From Tritrichomonas foetus (taxonomy: Eukaryota; Parabasalia; Tritrichomonadida; Tritrichomonadidae), in assembly GCA_001839685.1 (NCBI GenBank), contig MLAK01001062.1, positions 1 to 35,163 on the forward strand: a stretch of 35,163 bases of DNA, given 5' to 3'. Below the pieces are notes generated by a model. It saw only the letters and a list, made by a program, of their open reading frames with translations. It ran no database searches and was not told the DNA's origin. Positions 1-8,200 of this stretch are shown here, in pieces. A program made the position numbers and the translations under genes. The number at the start of each line of letters is the position of its first letter. The stretch's first letter is position 1.

Positions 1-174
1 ATAATCCCAGGGCGTTTCTCAGTAGACATTACCAATGATCAGATGGATGTGAAAATACCAACAATGAAAGTTCACGGACTACTAGTGAACTACAAGGATG
101 AAGAGTTTGCCACTAAGGCTTACGTCGACTCTTTACTACAACGAGTAGCAGCATTAGAAGCTAAAGTAAAGTAA
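1..174 (+). CDS. C-terminal end of a transposon ORF with coiled-coil tail (5' end outside window)
   Basis: Frame 1 is open from the first base to TAA at 172-174 and gives the last 57 residues of a protein. The end reads ATKAYVDSLLQRVAALEAKV. This is an AYVD motif followed by a heptad-like helix of the kind found at the ends of trimeric fibre-like or structural proteins of phages and virus-like elements. The position beside other transposon features suggests a structural gene of the element. The function is inferred from this short tail only; the fold of the rest is unknown. Confidence 0.6.
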   Translation: MIPGRFSVDITNDQMDVKIPTMKVHGLLVNYKDEEFATKAYVDSLLQRVAALEAKVK

Positions 175-192
175 GCTTTTACCCTTACCTAA

Positions 193-402
193 ATGCGCTT
201 TCGAATCTTTGTTTATGATAAAGATGAGTACGAAGTTGCTGAGAACAACGTGTGTNTGTTCGTTACACACAAGGAAACAAACATGGAACATCGCCATTTT
301 GGTGGTAAAGTAGTATTTTCATTCGGCGAAGATGANGATGGGTTGTTCGAATACGAAATGTACTCTACTAGTAACGTATTTCTGGTAATCTGCCATTCAT
401 AA
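193..402 (+). CDS. Small hypothetical protein (69 aa) of the transposon
   Basis: An ATG at 193, 18 bases after the stop of the preceding ORF, opens a 69-codon frame ending in TAA. The product starts MRFRIFVYDKDEYEV and is rich in acidic and aromatic residues, with no signal peptide or membrane segment. Two unresolved bases (246, 336) leave two residues undetermined but do not interrupt the frame. I recognise no family. Close packing behind the upstream ORF on the same strand argues for a real gene, but its short length keeps confidence moderate. Confidence 0.4.
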   Translation: MRFRIFVYDKDEYEVAENNVCXFVTHKETNMEHRHFGGKVVFSFGEDXDGLFEYEMYSTSNVFLVICHS

Positions 403-494
403 AAGTGACAAGTTGTTACCGTAAAAGTGACAGGCTGTTTACCGTAAAAGTGACGGGCTATTTGGTCGTCTAAGACTGTTACCGTAAAAGTGAC
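400..494 (+). repeat. Short tandem repeats of a GTTACCGTAAAAGTGAC unit
   Basis: Copies of (G)TTACCGTAAAAGTGAC occur at about 415-432, 437-454 and 478-494, with a truncated copy at 400-410. The spacing is roughly 21 or 2 x 21 bases. The array begins at the stop codon of the 69-aa ORF. Such iterons may be subterminal protein-binding sites or simple slippage products; nothing in the sequence decides between these. Confidence 0.7.
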
Positions 495-738
495 ACTTAT
501 AAACTATGGTCAATTCATTCACCTTTAAAGTGTCAAAATCGTCTATATATAGAGATTTATGGTTAATTAATTCACCATAACCGTTCTTTATATAAGAGTG
601 TTATAATAAAGACTATTTTTAGTTAACTGAGTTCTAGTTAAGTTAACTATAGTTAACCACTATGACATGTTATATAATATAGTATATATAGGACGGACAG
701 ACTGAAGCAGCGCGAAGCGCTAAGCGAAAGGATGGTAG
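495..738. other. Non-coding spacer with AGTTAAC repeats
   Basis: No convincing gene is visible. The stretch holds three AGTTAAC copies (621, 641, 651), two diverged copies of a TATGGT(C/T)AATT(C/A)ATTCACC motif (about 506 and 558) and a GC-rich patch, GCGCGAAGCGCTAAGCG, at about 709. The GC-rich patch resembles a diverged form of the GC-rich block inside the second hairpin (1052-1063 and its mirror). Confidence 0.5.
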
Positions 739-1036
739 TTTTTTTTTTTTTTTTNAAAAAAAATAAACTAAAAACAAAAACGAAAAATACAAACAGAAAA
801 AATGACGGTAGATAAATTTTACCAATCGACACCAAATGATTTTATAAAAATTATCCTAAAAAATTTATAAAAAAATTTATGAAAAAAAATTTTTATGAAT
901 CGAACCTTTATAATTTTGGGATAATTTTTATAAAATCATTTGGTGTCGATTGGTAAAATTTATCTACCGTCATTTTTTCTGTTTGTATTTTTCGTTTTTG
1001 TTTTTAGTTTATTTTTTTTAAAAAAAAAAAAAAAAA
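739..1036. repeat. Large inverted repeat A (arms 739-861 and 914-1036)
   Basis: The two arms are reverse complements over about 123 bp. I saw one G/T mismatch (857/918) and one unresolved base (755); the unpaired AT-rich centre is 52 bases. The outer part is T16-N-A8 on the left and T8-A17 on the right. Conserved inner blocks include GACGGTAGATAAATTTTACC and its complement. The pairing is direct sequence evidence; its role, such as a cruciform, a foldback element or a nested MITE, is not known. Confidence 0.9.
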
Positions 1037-1421
1037 CTCACTCTCCCTCCCACGCGCTGCGCGCCCTCCCGGTCGGCTCGTCTATTAAATGAAAACTTTA
1101 TATATAAAACTTTACTGAACCAGTGATCCAGTGAACCAGTGGAACAAAGTTCGATAGAAAGAGGCTCCACATTTTTTTTCTTTTATCAAACTTCCTTATA
1201 TAAGAAGGCTCTATATAAGAGTGTTCTATATAAGAAGACTCTATATAATAAGAACGGTAAAAAAATATTTTAGGTAGACCCCTCGAATGAAATTGATCCA
1301 GCTGGTTCACTGGATCACTGGTTCAGTAAAGTTTTATATATAAAGTTTTCATTTAATAGACGAACCGACCGGGAGGGCGCGCAGCGCGTGGGAGGGAGAG
1401 TGAGTTTTTTTTTTTTTTTTT
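1020..1421. repeat. Large inverted repeat B (arms 1020-1140 and 1301-1421)
   Basis: Arms of about 121 bp pair almost perfectly (one C/T difference in the GGCTCG/CGAACC part and a G/T wobble at the inner end) around a 160-base loop. Each arm runs from an A or T tract through a GC-rich block (GCGCTGCGCGCCC) to repeated CCAGTGA units. The A tract 1020-1036 also serves as the right arm end of inverted repeat A, so the two hairpins share it. Confidence 0.9.
1196..1255. repeat. Four tandem copies of a 15-bp unit in the loop of inverted repeat B
   Basis: The unit CTATATAAGAAGNCT repeats with an exact 15-base period at 1196, 1211, 1226 and 1241, the last copy being the most diverged. A related stretch (CCGTTCTTTATATAAGAGTG) lies at about 579-598, outside the hairpin, in the orientation opposite to 1241-1258. 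Confidence 0.85.
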
Positions 1422-1450
1422 TTTTAAACGTTATTTATAGAATTATTTTG

Positions 1451-1492
1451 TTTCGGGCAGTTGAGCAACGTAGTTGCGAATAATGCCCGAAA
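1451..1492 (+). promoter_or_regulatory. Two-part stem-loop spanning the start codon of the 52-codon ORF
   Basis: TTTCGGGCA (1451-1459) pairs with TGCCCGAAA (1484-1492), and inside it GCAAC (1465-1469) pairs with GTTGC (1473-1477). The right stem begins one base into the ATG at 1483. In RNA this would bury the start codon in a stem; as DNA it is a small cruciform. The pairing is seen directly; a regulatory role is inference. Confidence 0.5.
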
Positions 1493-1641
1493 TTATATCT
1501 ACTGATGACAATTCTGAATTCATTAATTCAAGAGATTATTCAGGAAAATTTTACGGATATTACCATCAATATCTCCAGACAAACCAAGAGTTCCAGCAAA
1601 ACATCCTTGCACTCCGACACCATTTCTCGCCTGATAAGTAG
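1483..1641 (+). CDS. Small hypothetical ORF (52 aa) within the transposon
   Basis: An ATG at 1483 opens 52 codons ending in TAG at 1639-1641. The product starts MPEIISTDDNSEF and is rich in Tyr, Gln and Asn, with no membrane segment. It lies between the hairpin pair and the convergent coiled-coil gene. Unlike the flanking AT-rich DNA it has balanced codon composition and contains no ambiguous base. I recognise no family; it may be a small transposon protein or chance. Confidence 0.35.
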   Translation: MPEIISTDDNSEFINSRDYSGKFYGYYHQYLQTNQEFQQNILALRHHFSPDK

Positions 1642-1684
1642 TAAACATATATTTATAAAAGAATAAAAATAATGTAATTGTTGT

Positions 1685-3510
1685 TTATTTAGAACCCTTA
1701 TAACCATTTCCCCAATCGCTTCTCTCGTATTTCTTTAGATGAGCACTTTCGTTCCTCTCNTCATCGNTTTCTTTGTCTGAGTACTCGTNGTCATNTACNT
1801 AGTATCTTTGTGCAAGTGGATGGATGGATGACAAAGGCTTCTTACCACTTATCTGTGGTCTGGCAGAATGTGTTCCATATTTGTCACTGTGTACTGTTGT
1901 NGAATTTTTNCTTGCTTGTTCTCGTAGTGCATCAGTTTTATACTGATTGTTCTCAAAGTCTTCCACCTTTTGNGCTGTTCTGTCCTCCCAGTTCTTTAGT
2001 CTGCCCTCGATTTCTGTTTGCTGTAGCAAATGCTTCTTTCCGTTAAGATATTCCACCACATCTGCATGTTCCTTAAACTCATGGAAATCTTTTGGCACAT
2101 CTAGGTAATCGAGGAATTTAGGATAGCTTCTTCTGAATTTAGTATGTCTCGGATCTGTTTACCATGCTAAGATTTGTGGATAGTACTTCTCGGAGTAGTA
2201 GGCAATCTTTTTGATATAATTTGCCTTCTTCTTTTCGAAATCTTCTCTTATAAATGTCATCTCGTTTTGCAGACGATTTAGCTCTTTTCTGCTTTTAGTG
2301 ACACTAGATGTTATTTTTATGGTAATCATCTTAAAATTTAGCAGCTGCCTTTCTAAATACTTTACATAATTAGAGTAGTAAAGTATTTTCATAGCTTCCT
2401 CTGGGAAACCACTCTGTTTAGCAGCTTCTTGCTCATGTGCTTCCTTTCTGACTTCTGTGCATGTCTCGAATGGTTGTTTCTGCTGGTGCTTTATCTTTTT
2501 TAGTTTCTCTCGGAGCTTAAGGATTTCCTGGTCTTTTATTGTGTTATCTTCTTGCAGCTATTTCATCTCCTCCTTTATCCGAGATAGTTCTTCTTCTGTA
2601 TCACTTTTCTGCTGCTGGTGTTGCTCGAAATCAGTGGTGGCATTTTCCTCGTCGTTAGTGAGTTTTTTATCGAATTTTTTCATCATGTGCCACTCAGACA
2701 TAATAATTATATTACGTGTCCCGTCATACAAACGATTAAGATAATCTAGATTTTGTTTGTATTTGGTAACGAGATCTGGATAACTGAGTTTACCTATCTC
2801 CTCAATGCGTTTACATCTTCCTCAAATGTGTTACCAGAAATCTTGCTGTATTGTGCATCTGGTAAATCTTCTTCTTCCTCTTCTTCTTCTGGTGGAAGAA
2901 TTTGTGCGAGCTGAGCAGCATCATCAGTAAACTCATTTATGTTGTTAATGATGTCTCTCACTTCCTCATCTGTGTTATCAGAATAACTAAATATCCTTAA
3001 CTCGTCGTCATCTGAGTATGACGTTTTTGTTTCTGGGATAGGTGGATTTGTTTCTGGTAGAGTGTGAGTGCTTACATGACGAGGAGTGCATACATAATTC
3101 TTGTGCCATTTCTCGTANAANTGATTTAGCTTCTGTACCGCAAGTAATGGCTCTAAGGAACTTTTCATAACTCTTTCCACTTCTTGCCTCTCATCTGATT
3201 CCATCCATTTGCTAAATTCTTCTTGTTCCTCTTCTGTAGCATCTTCTGATAGATGTGTTAATTTATCATACAAATCCAGTACTTCTCGTGTGTTTTCTGT
3301 TATCTGTTCTGGTGTATTTATACATGGATTTACACATGTATCTTCTTGTGTAGCATTTTCTTGTGTATCGGTAATAATTTCTGCAGCATTTTGGGTAGTA
3401 ATACCTTCGTTGGTATCTTCTTCCTCCTCTAGTTCCTCCATCATTAGCATAATTTTTTGGTAGAGTTCCTTTTTTCTGAGGAGCATTTCCTTCCTAGTAC
3501 TTTTGCTCAT
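1685..3510 (-). pseudogene. Broken transposon gene for a coiled-coil acidic protein (about 600 codons)
   Basis: Read on the minus strand from ATG at 3510, coding-like sequence continues to TAA at 1685-1687, but with three breaks. These are a frameshift near 2797-2820, an in-frame TAG at 2558-2560 and an in-frame TAA at 2159-2161. The same compositional style continues across each break: Lys/Glu/Gln-rich, helical segments. The first part (MSKSTRKEMLLRKKELYQ start) is very acidic, with a run of seven Glu; the later parts have long predicted coiled coils and a basic, Tyr-rich patch around the second stop. A good initiator sits 14 bases upstream. N bases at 1760-1973 and 3118-3121 suggest divergent repeat copies. 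It is probably a structural or accessory gene of the element; no catalytic motif is seen. Confidence 0.65.
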
Positions 3511-3520
3511 GCAAATATAA

Positions 3521-3526
3521 AAATGA
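3521..3526 (-). promoter_or_regulatory. Initiator (Inr) of the coiled-coil transposon gene
   Basis: Minus-strand TCATTT, with the A at 3524, lies 14 bases upstream of the ATG at 3510. Trichomonad initiators have the consensus TCA(+1)Y(T/A)(T/A) and lie close to the ATG, so this supports both the promoter and the chosen start. Confidence 0.5.
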
Positions 3527-3589
3527 TATGATAAAAGTAGTAAATTTTGTTTTATGCAAAAATTTATTTTTCTATACAAGTCAGATATT

Positions 3590-3690
3590 TTTATATGCAA
3601 GTCAGATATTATTAGCAAGTCATGGATTATTTGCCACTATAGTAAAATCACTATGGTAAAATCACTATGGTAAAATTACTATGGTAAATT
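3590..3690. repeat. Short tandem repeats upstream of the coiled-coil gene
   Basis: ACTATGGTAAAATC-type units repeat with a 14-base period between about 3640 and 3688 (four copies, the last diverged). Just before them, GCAAGTCAGATATT-type units occur at about 3576, 3597 and 3614. These lie between the gene promoter and the transposon terminus. Confidence 0.75.
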
Positions 3691-3738
3691 TTGGTGAGAG
3701 AAATTTATGGTGGTGTAAAGTGGCAACGACTAGTCATC

Positions 3739-4034
3739 GTCGGTAGTGTATATCATTAGTAATTGTCATTAGTGTGTGAGAGAATTTTTTTTTTGTGCAA
3801 AGTGGCAACCGTCCATGACCACGATGAAAACCTTTTATATAGGATTATCATTCGTTCTATCATTAGTGTGTGAAAAAAATTTTTGGTGGTGTTTGTCGGT
3901 AGTGATTGTCATATATGTTATCATTAGTGAGGAAAAAAATTTTTAGTGATGAGTAAAAAAATTTTTAGTGGTGTCTGTCGGTAGTAATTGTCATTAGTGT
4001 GTGAAAAAAATTTTTAGTGGTTTTTGTCGGTAGT
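3739..4034. repeat. Subterminal repeats of the transposon
   Basis: GTCGGTAGT occurs at 3739, 3895, 3977 and 4026. Most copies are followed by (A/G)TTGTCATTAGTGTGTGA or AGGAA and preceded by AAAAAAATTTTTAGTGGTG. A copy of the terminal motif, AACCTTTTATATAGGA, is also present internally at about 3829. Repeats just inside a terminus are common in large DNA transposons and may bind the transposition machinery. Confidence 0.75.
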
Positions 4035-4059
4035 GAGGAAAGTTCGTGAAAGGTTTACA

Positions 4060-4106
4060 TCCACCAAGAATTGGTGGACCAGCTTGTAGACCTTTTATAT
4101 AGGAGG
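4060..4106. repeat. Transposon terminus with hairpin
   Basis: TCCACCAA-GAA-TTGGTGGA (4060-4078) is a perfect 8-bp stem. The following 4081-4106 segment matches the complement of 34986-35011 at 22 of 26 positions, and at 21 of the outer 22. Similarity stops after GGAGG at both sites, placing the element boundary at or within that pentamer. No target-site duplication can be read because the opposite ends lie outside the window. Confidence 0.7.
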
Positions 4107-5251
4107 ACGGCACAACTATAAACTCCTTGATATTCTATGAATTATAAAATAAATATTAGATTCAAAAAGTACAAGAAATATAGAATATAACGAAATCTTT
4201 TGGCTATTAATTTCCAAAAATTATTCATGAAAATCAACAAGCATTTTAAGCAAAAATATAAGCCCAGAAAAAATAATTTAGAATGAACTTTTTGAATACC
4301 TTTTTCAATCTATGCACGGTTATTTGTTCAGTACAGAAAATAAGTTCAGAGACAAAATAATAAAACAACTTTTTTATGACGTACAATCATGATATACAAA
4401 ATTGAAAATTTCAGGACCTAAAAAGGAAGTGATACCTGATGGTGTCACACCAATAGATCGCAATAATACCCAAAAAAATTATCAATTTGATAATCACTTT
4501 TTTCCTAAATTTTCTTCCAGTTCGAGGAAAAAACGCCCAAAAGTCAACTGGAATTATTTACTTTTTTAAGCATTTACTTTTTTAATTTTCAGCTGAAGAT
4601 CTTTTATTTTCACATTTTTTCATCATTTTTGGTAATTCATTTAATTCCCAAAAATTGCTCCATTTTTTGAAATGTTCAGAAAATGTATGATAATCAGATC
4701 GATATCCTATTTTAATAATTCTCCTCATCTCAAAAACATTATTTTTTCTTTCTCAAATGATTTTGTAAACTTAACATAAATAAAATTCTATCCTTTGCCA
4801 TCTGTGCGAATGAATTACGCTCATAAAATGAATCATGGCATTATTCAAAATCTATTGTTTTTATGTTTAATTGAAAATATTCCCAACGATTTCAAAGTAT
4901 CTTATAAAATATATTTATCAAATATTCAATTGATTTTATTCAATAACAAGATTTTCTTTTGGATAATAGGCTCACTGGGCTTTTTACCACTCAGAATATA
5001 CTTCAAAAATTTTCTTAACAAGAGTGCAACCAGTTATTTCAATTTTGCACAATATTTTGAAGACTTTTTGTCATTATTTCTTCTCCACTAATAAGTATGA
5101 TTGATTATTTTGAAGTAGGGCAGTTTGATGTGATGCTGAGTATATTGAAAATGGACGAATATATTTTTCATTGCAAATTTCTATTTTTGAATTCTCATAG
5201 AAATCATTTTGATTTAAGAATTTATTCAAAACCTATTGCACTTTAATCAAG
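4107..5251. other. Gene-poor host spacer upstream of the giant surface-protein gene
   Basis: The stretch is very AT-rich. It contains a 98-codon ATG-less frame at 4795-5091 of low-complexity Phe/Leu/Ile content that I do not accept as a gene, and a possible coding relic at 4312-4569. The last 250 bases lead into a good initiator before the ATG at 5259. No RNA gene or other signal is visible. Confidence 0.5.
4312..4569 (+). pseudogene. Possible coding relic, interrupted by one stop
   Basis: ATG at 4312 opens a frame interrupted once by TGA (4390-4392), then open to TAA at 4567-4569. The translation has mixed, non-repetitive composition with basic clusters (RKKRPKVNW near its end), unlike the poly-Phe/Lys/Asn translation typical of spacer DNA here. 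Upstream, another frame continues similar composition for about 20 codons. I do not recognise a family. It could be the remnant of a gene displaced by the transposon insertion, or chance. Confidence 0.25.
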
Positions 5252-5257
5252 TCATTT
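5252..5257 (+). promoter_or_regulatory. Initiator of the giant Pmp-like gene
   Basis: TCATTT, with the +1 A at 5254, gives a 5-base leader before the ATG at 5259. It fits the trichomonad initiator consensus exactly and fixes the start codon. Confidence 0.65.
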
Positions 5258-5258
5258 C

Positions 5259-8200
5259 ATGTTTACCCTTTTCTTTCTCTTTTGTTTTAAGCTACACACA
5301 ACCGAGGAACTCCGATATGAAGAAAACTTCGGGAAATTTCGTAGCAGCAAAAACATGGAAAAAGAGAACCTTGTGAATCGAAAGTCAACGAAAGCAGCAC
5401 AGTTTGACTGTGATGCGATTGAGTATGCTCATGAGTCTAACGACTTTTATGAACTCCCAAACAACTACACTTCGTATATTGAGTGCCAAAACCAGGAACT
5501 CATTCTTATGGGTAACAGAATGGTTCGTGTCATTAGTAAAGCACTAAAAGCGGATACTGCATTAATCACACTTAATAATGCCGATTTAACTTGCCTAATA
5601 TCAACTTGGTATGCTTGTTCAGTGAACTCCACCAAAGGAGGCACATTCTGGTTCAAAGGAACGGGTGAACATAAAATTATTAATGCAGAATTCAACTTTT
5701 GTGGTATAAAAGGAGGCCCTAACCAAGATTGCTCAGTGATTTACATTGAGGGTAGTTCTACAAATGAATTTAACACAGTAATATTTAATACATGGGAAAA
5801 TGGCTCTCCATATGGTCCATTACAAGATATAGATTCTATTCGTGCAATTCGGATTCTTGGATCGGCTATCCTTCAATATGACAACCCAAGAGCTTATAAT
5901 CATACTGCCACACAATGGGGAGGTTTCATGAGAATTGAAACAACTGGTTTGGTTATTATCAATGGAGGGGGATTCGACTTACCTATCAAATACTGCTGTG
6001 ATCGAGACGGTGTTGCGGGTGCTATCTATAAAGGATCAAGTTCAACTAGTCTGACACGAATTCAAAACGTTCATTTCTTTAATTGTGGGCCCGTCACAAC
6101 TGCTAAAAATGACCAAACTGCATGCATTTATATCGATGGAAATAACTTCGAATTTATAAAAAATGAAATGTCTTTCAACGATGGTGATCGGTTTTATAAA
6201 CCAGTTCCTTGTTTGGCCATTTTTATAGAATACCAAATCAATGCCACAATTCAAGAAAATACTATTTTTGATTGCAGAAGAGGAATTAGAGTAAAGGGGA
6301 ATTCCGTTCATAACAGGCCTACCGATGAAAATATTCATATTGATCAAAATACATTTAGGGGCTTAACTGATAATGTTGAAGGTGTTGCAATAGGAGCTAA
6401 TTTGACCAAAGAAAGGTCCACATTTGATGGAAATACTTTTACCTCCATTCATGGGAACAAATCATGGGTCAAAGTTCAAGTTTCAGGTATTACTAAAGAA
6501 AATTATACTGTATCCAATGAACAATTTTCGAATTATGCGACTGCAAATGATGGCAATGTTTTTGACATCCAATTTTCACAAGTTACAAAACTAGTTCTGA
6601 ATAAATGTCAATTTACAGGAAATCAAGCAGGACGAAATGGTGGTGCTCTTCATGTTAATCGGCCTATTGCTTTTGTTGACTGTATTTTTACCAATAATAG
6701 AGCAACTCAAAAAGGAGGCGCTGTTTCACTTCAACTTACCACTGGTTGTTTGTTCGAAAATTGTATATTCACTGGTAATACTGCATCTACCGGTGGATGC
6801 ATTTATATGTTCACCCCAACAACTCGTGCAGATGACACTAATGATTTGACAATTGTAGGATGCAATTTCACTGGAAGTACTGGTGGGGTGGCTCACTGTA
6901 TTTATTTTGAAAAAATCAATGCTCAATTAACAGTTACTAGTTGTCATTTCATAAACAACAAGTATAATTCCTCTTTCGAATCAGGGTCATGCATTCTCTC
7001 CCTTGCATCTGAAACAGTTGTAANGGATTCACACTTTAGTGCTGACAANAACCAAGAATCNTGTGGAGGTATTAACGTTACCCGCAAATCAACTCTTACT
7101 GTAACAGGATGTAGCTTTACTAAAATGAATGCAGGTAAGATCACCAAAGGAGGAGGAGGAGGTATAGCGTATAGTGGTCTTGTAGATGACAATTCAGCTG
7201 AAGAATCTATCACAATTACTTCCTGTGTATTTACCGATAACACTGGTATTAATGGTGTTGCTATGCTTCTACAACCAACTTCAACCATTCCAGCTATTTC
7301 CAGTTGTACCATTCAAGACCATCGATTAACGCATGCCATTNTATCTATTTTCTTCCAATATGATACTGATAATACTGATTTTCCATTGAACGATATGAAA
7401 TTCTACCGTAATTCCCATNATAATTCCGAAAATTTTGATATGGGAGCCACTGGAATTTGGATTGCTGAATCACAAAATCTTCCTACCTATCAAGTTGCAT
7501 GTCATATCATATTCACACGCTGCGAGTTTATATCAAACTCTGCTCCATCATATGGCGGTGCCTTTGGTTATGGAGGCAGTGAACGTCTTTGGGGACTTGA
7601 ACTTACATTTGATAACTGCGACTTTTTATATAATGAATGTAATAAAGGTTATGGTGGNGCATTAAGAATAATGACCCAAAAACCTGTTTCCATNATAAAT
7701 TGCACTTTNAATGGCAATATTGCTCGTGGAGTAACATCCTCNGTNAATGCAGGAGGAGGAGGAGCTATTACGTTTGGTTCAACTGTTCCATCTATTACTA
7801 TTCNTGGATGTGATTTCCAAAACTGTTCGGCCCCACAAGCATCATTTATCTATTCTGATGGGGAAGCTAAAACGGTTAATATTTCTCACTGCACTTTTTC
7901 AAACTTACCCACTGGCCAAAAGAATAGTATATCTATTCAACTTCCAAGCGCAACTAACCAACCTTTTACTTTTGAATCAAACAAATTTATTGGATTACGT
8001 TGCGAAGGTTCAGATGGAAGCTCTGGTNTTCATCTTGTTACCAATTCAGATTGTGAAATCACAAATTGTATTTTCCAAAACTGTGNATTTGNGATTAATG
8101 ATAAACATGAAACTGGCATGTTGGCNGTTTCCGGTAATTCAGATCATATCCTGACTGTGGATTCATGTACATTTCAAATAACAGATGATTCAATTACATC

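Larger units (their letters stand above)
1..4106. mobile_element. Right-hand part of a large DNA transposon, Maverick/Polinton-like (left end outside window)
   Basis: This segment holds small coiled-coil ORFs, two large hairpins, a minus-strand coiled-coil gene and a repeat-rich terminus. The terminus (4081-4106) ends in TATAGGAGG and recurs in inverted orientation at 34986-35011, after which the flanks differ. That is what two copies of one transposon end would show. Mavericks are very abundant in Trichomonas vaginalis and carry virus-like structural genes, so that family is the best inference. No polymerase, integrase, ATPase or protease lies in the visible part, so the class is not proven, and two nested elements are possible. 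Several N bases suggest a repeat with variant copies. Confidence 0.55.

Noticed and set aside
1098..1310. 70-codon minus-strand frame with SYIE repeats
   Set aside because: It lies wholly inside inverted repeat B, has no ATG (it begins with GTG), and its repeats follow from the 15-bp DNA array.
739..1421. CRISPR-like array
   Set aside because: The repeats are inverted arms of two hairpins, not regularly spaced direct repeats, and the genome is eukaryotic.
2457..2744. 95-codon plus-strand frame rich in Ser, Cys and Phe
   Set aside because: It is the antisense reading of the Glu/Lys/Gln-rich coiled-coil gene on the minus strand.
4795..5091. 98-codon plus-strand frame in the spacer
   Set aside because: It begins with a TTG codon, its composition is Phe/Leu/Ile/Asn-rich as expected from AT-rich DNA, and no initiator precedes it.
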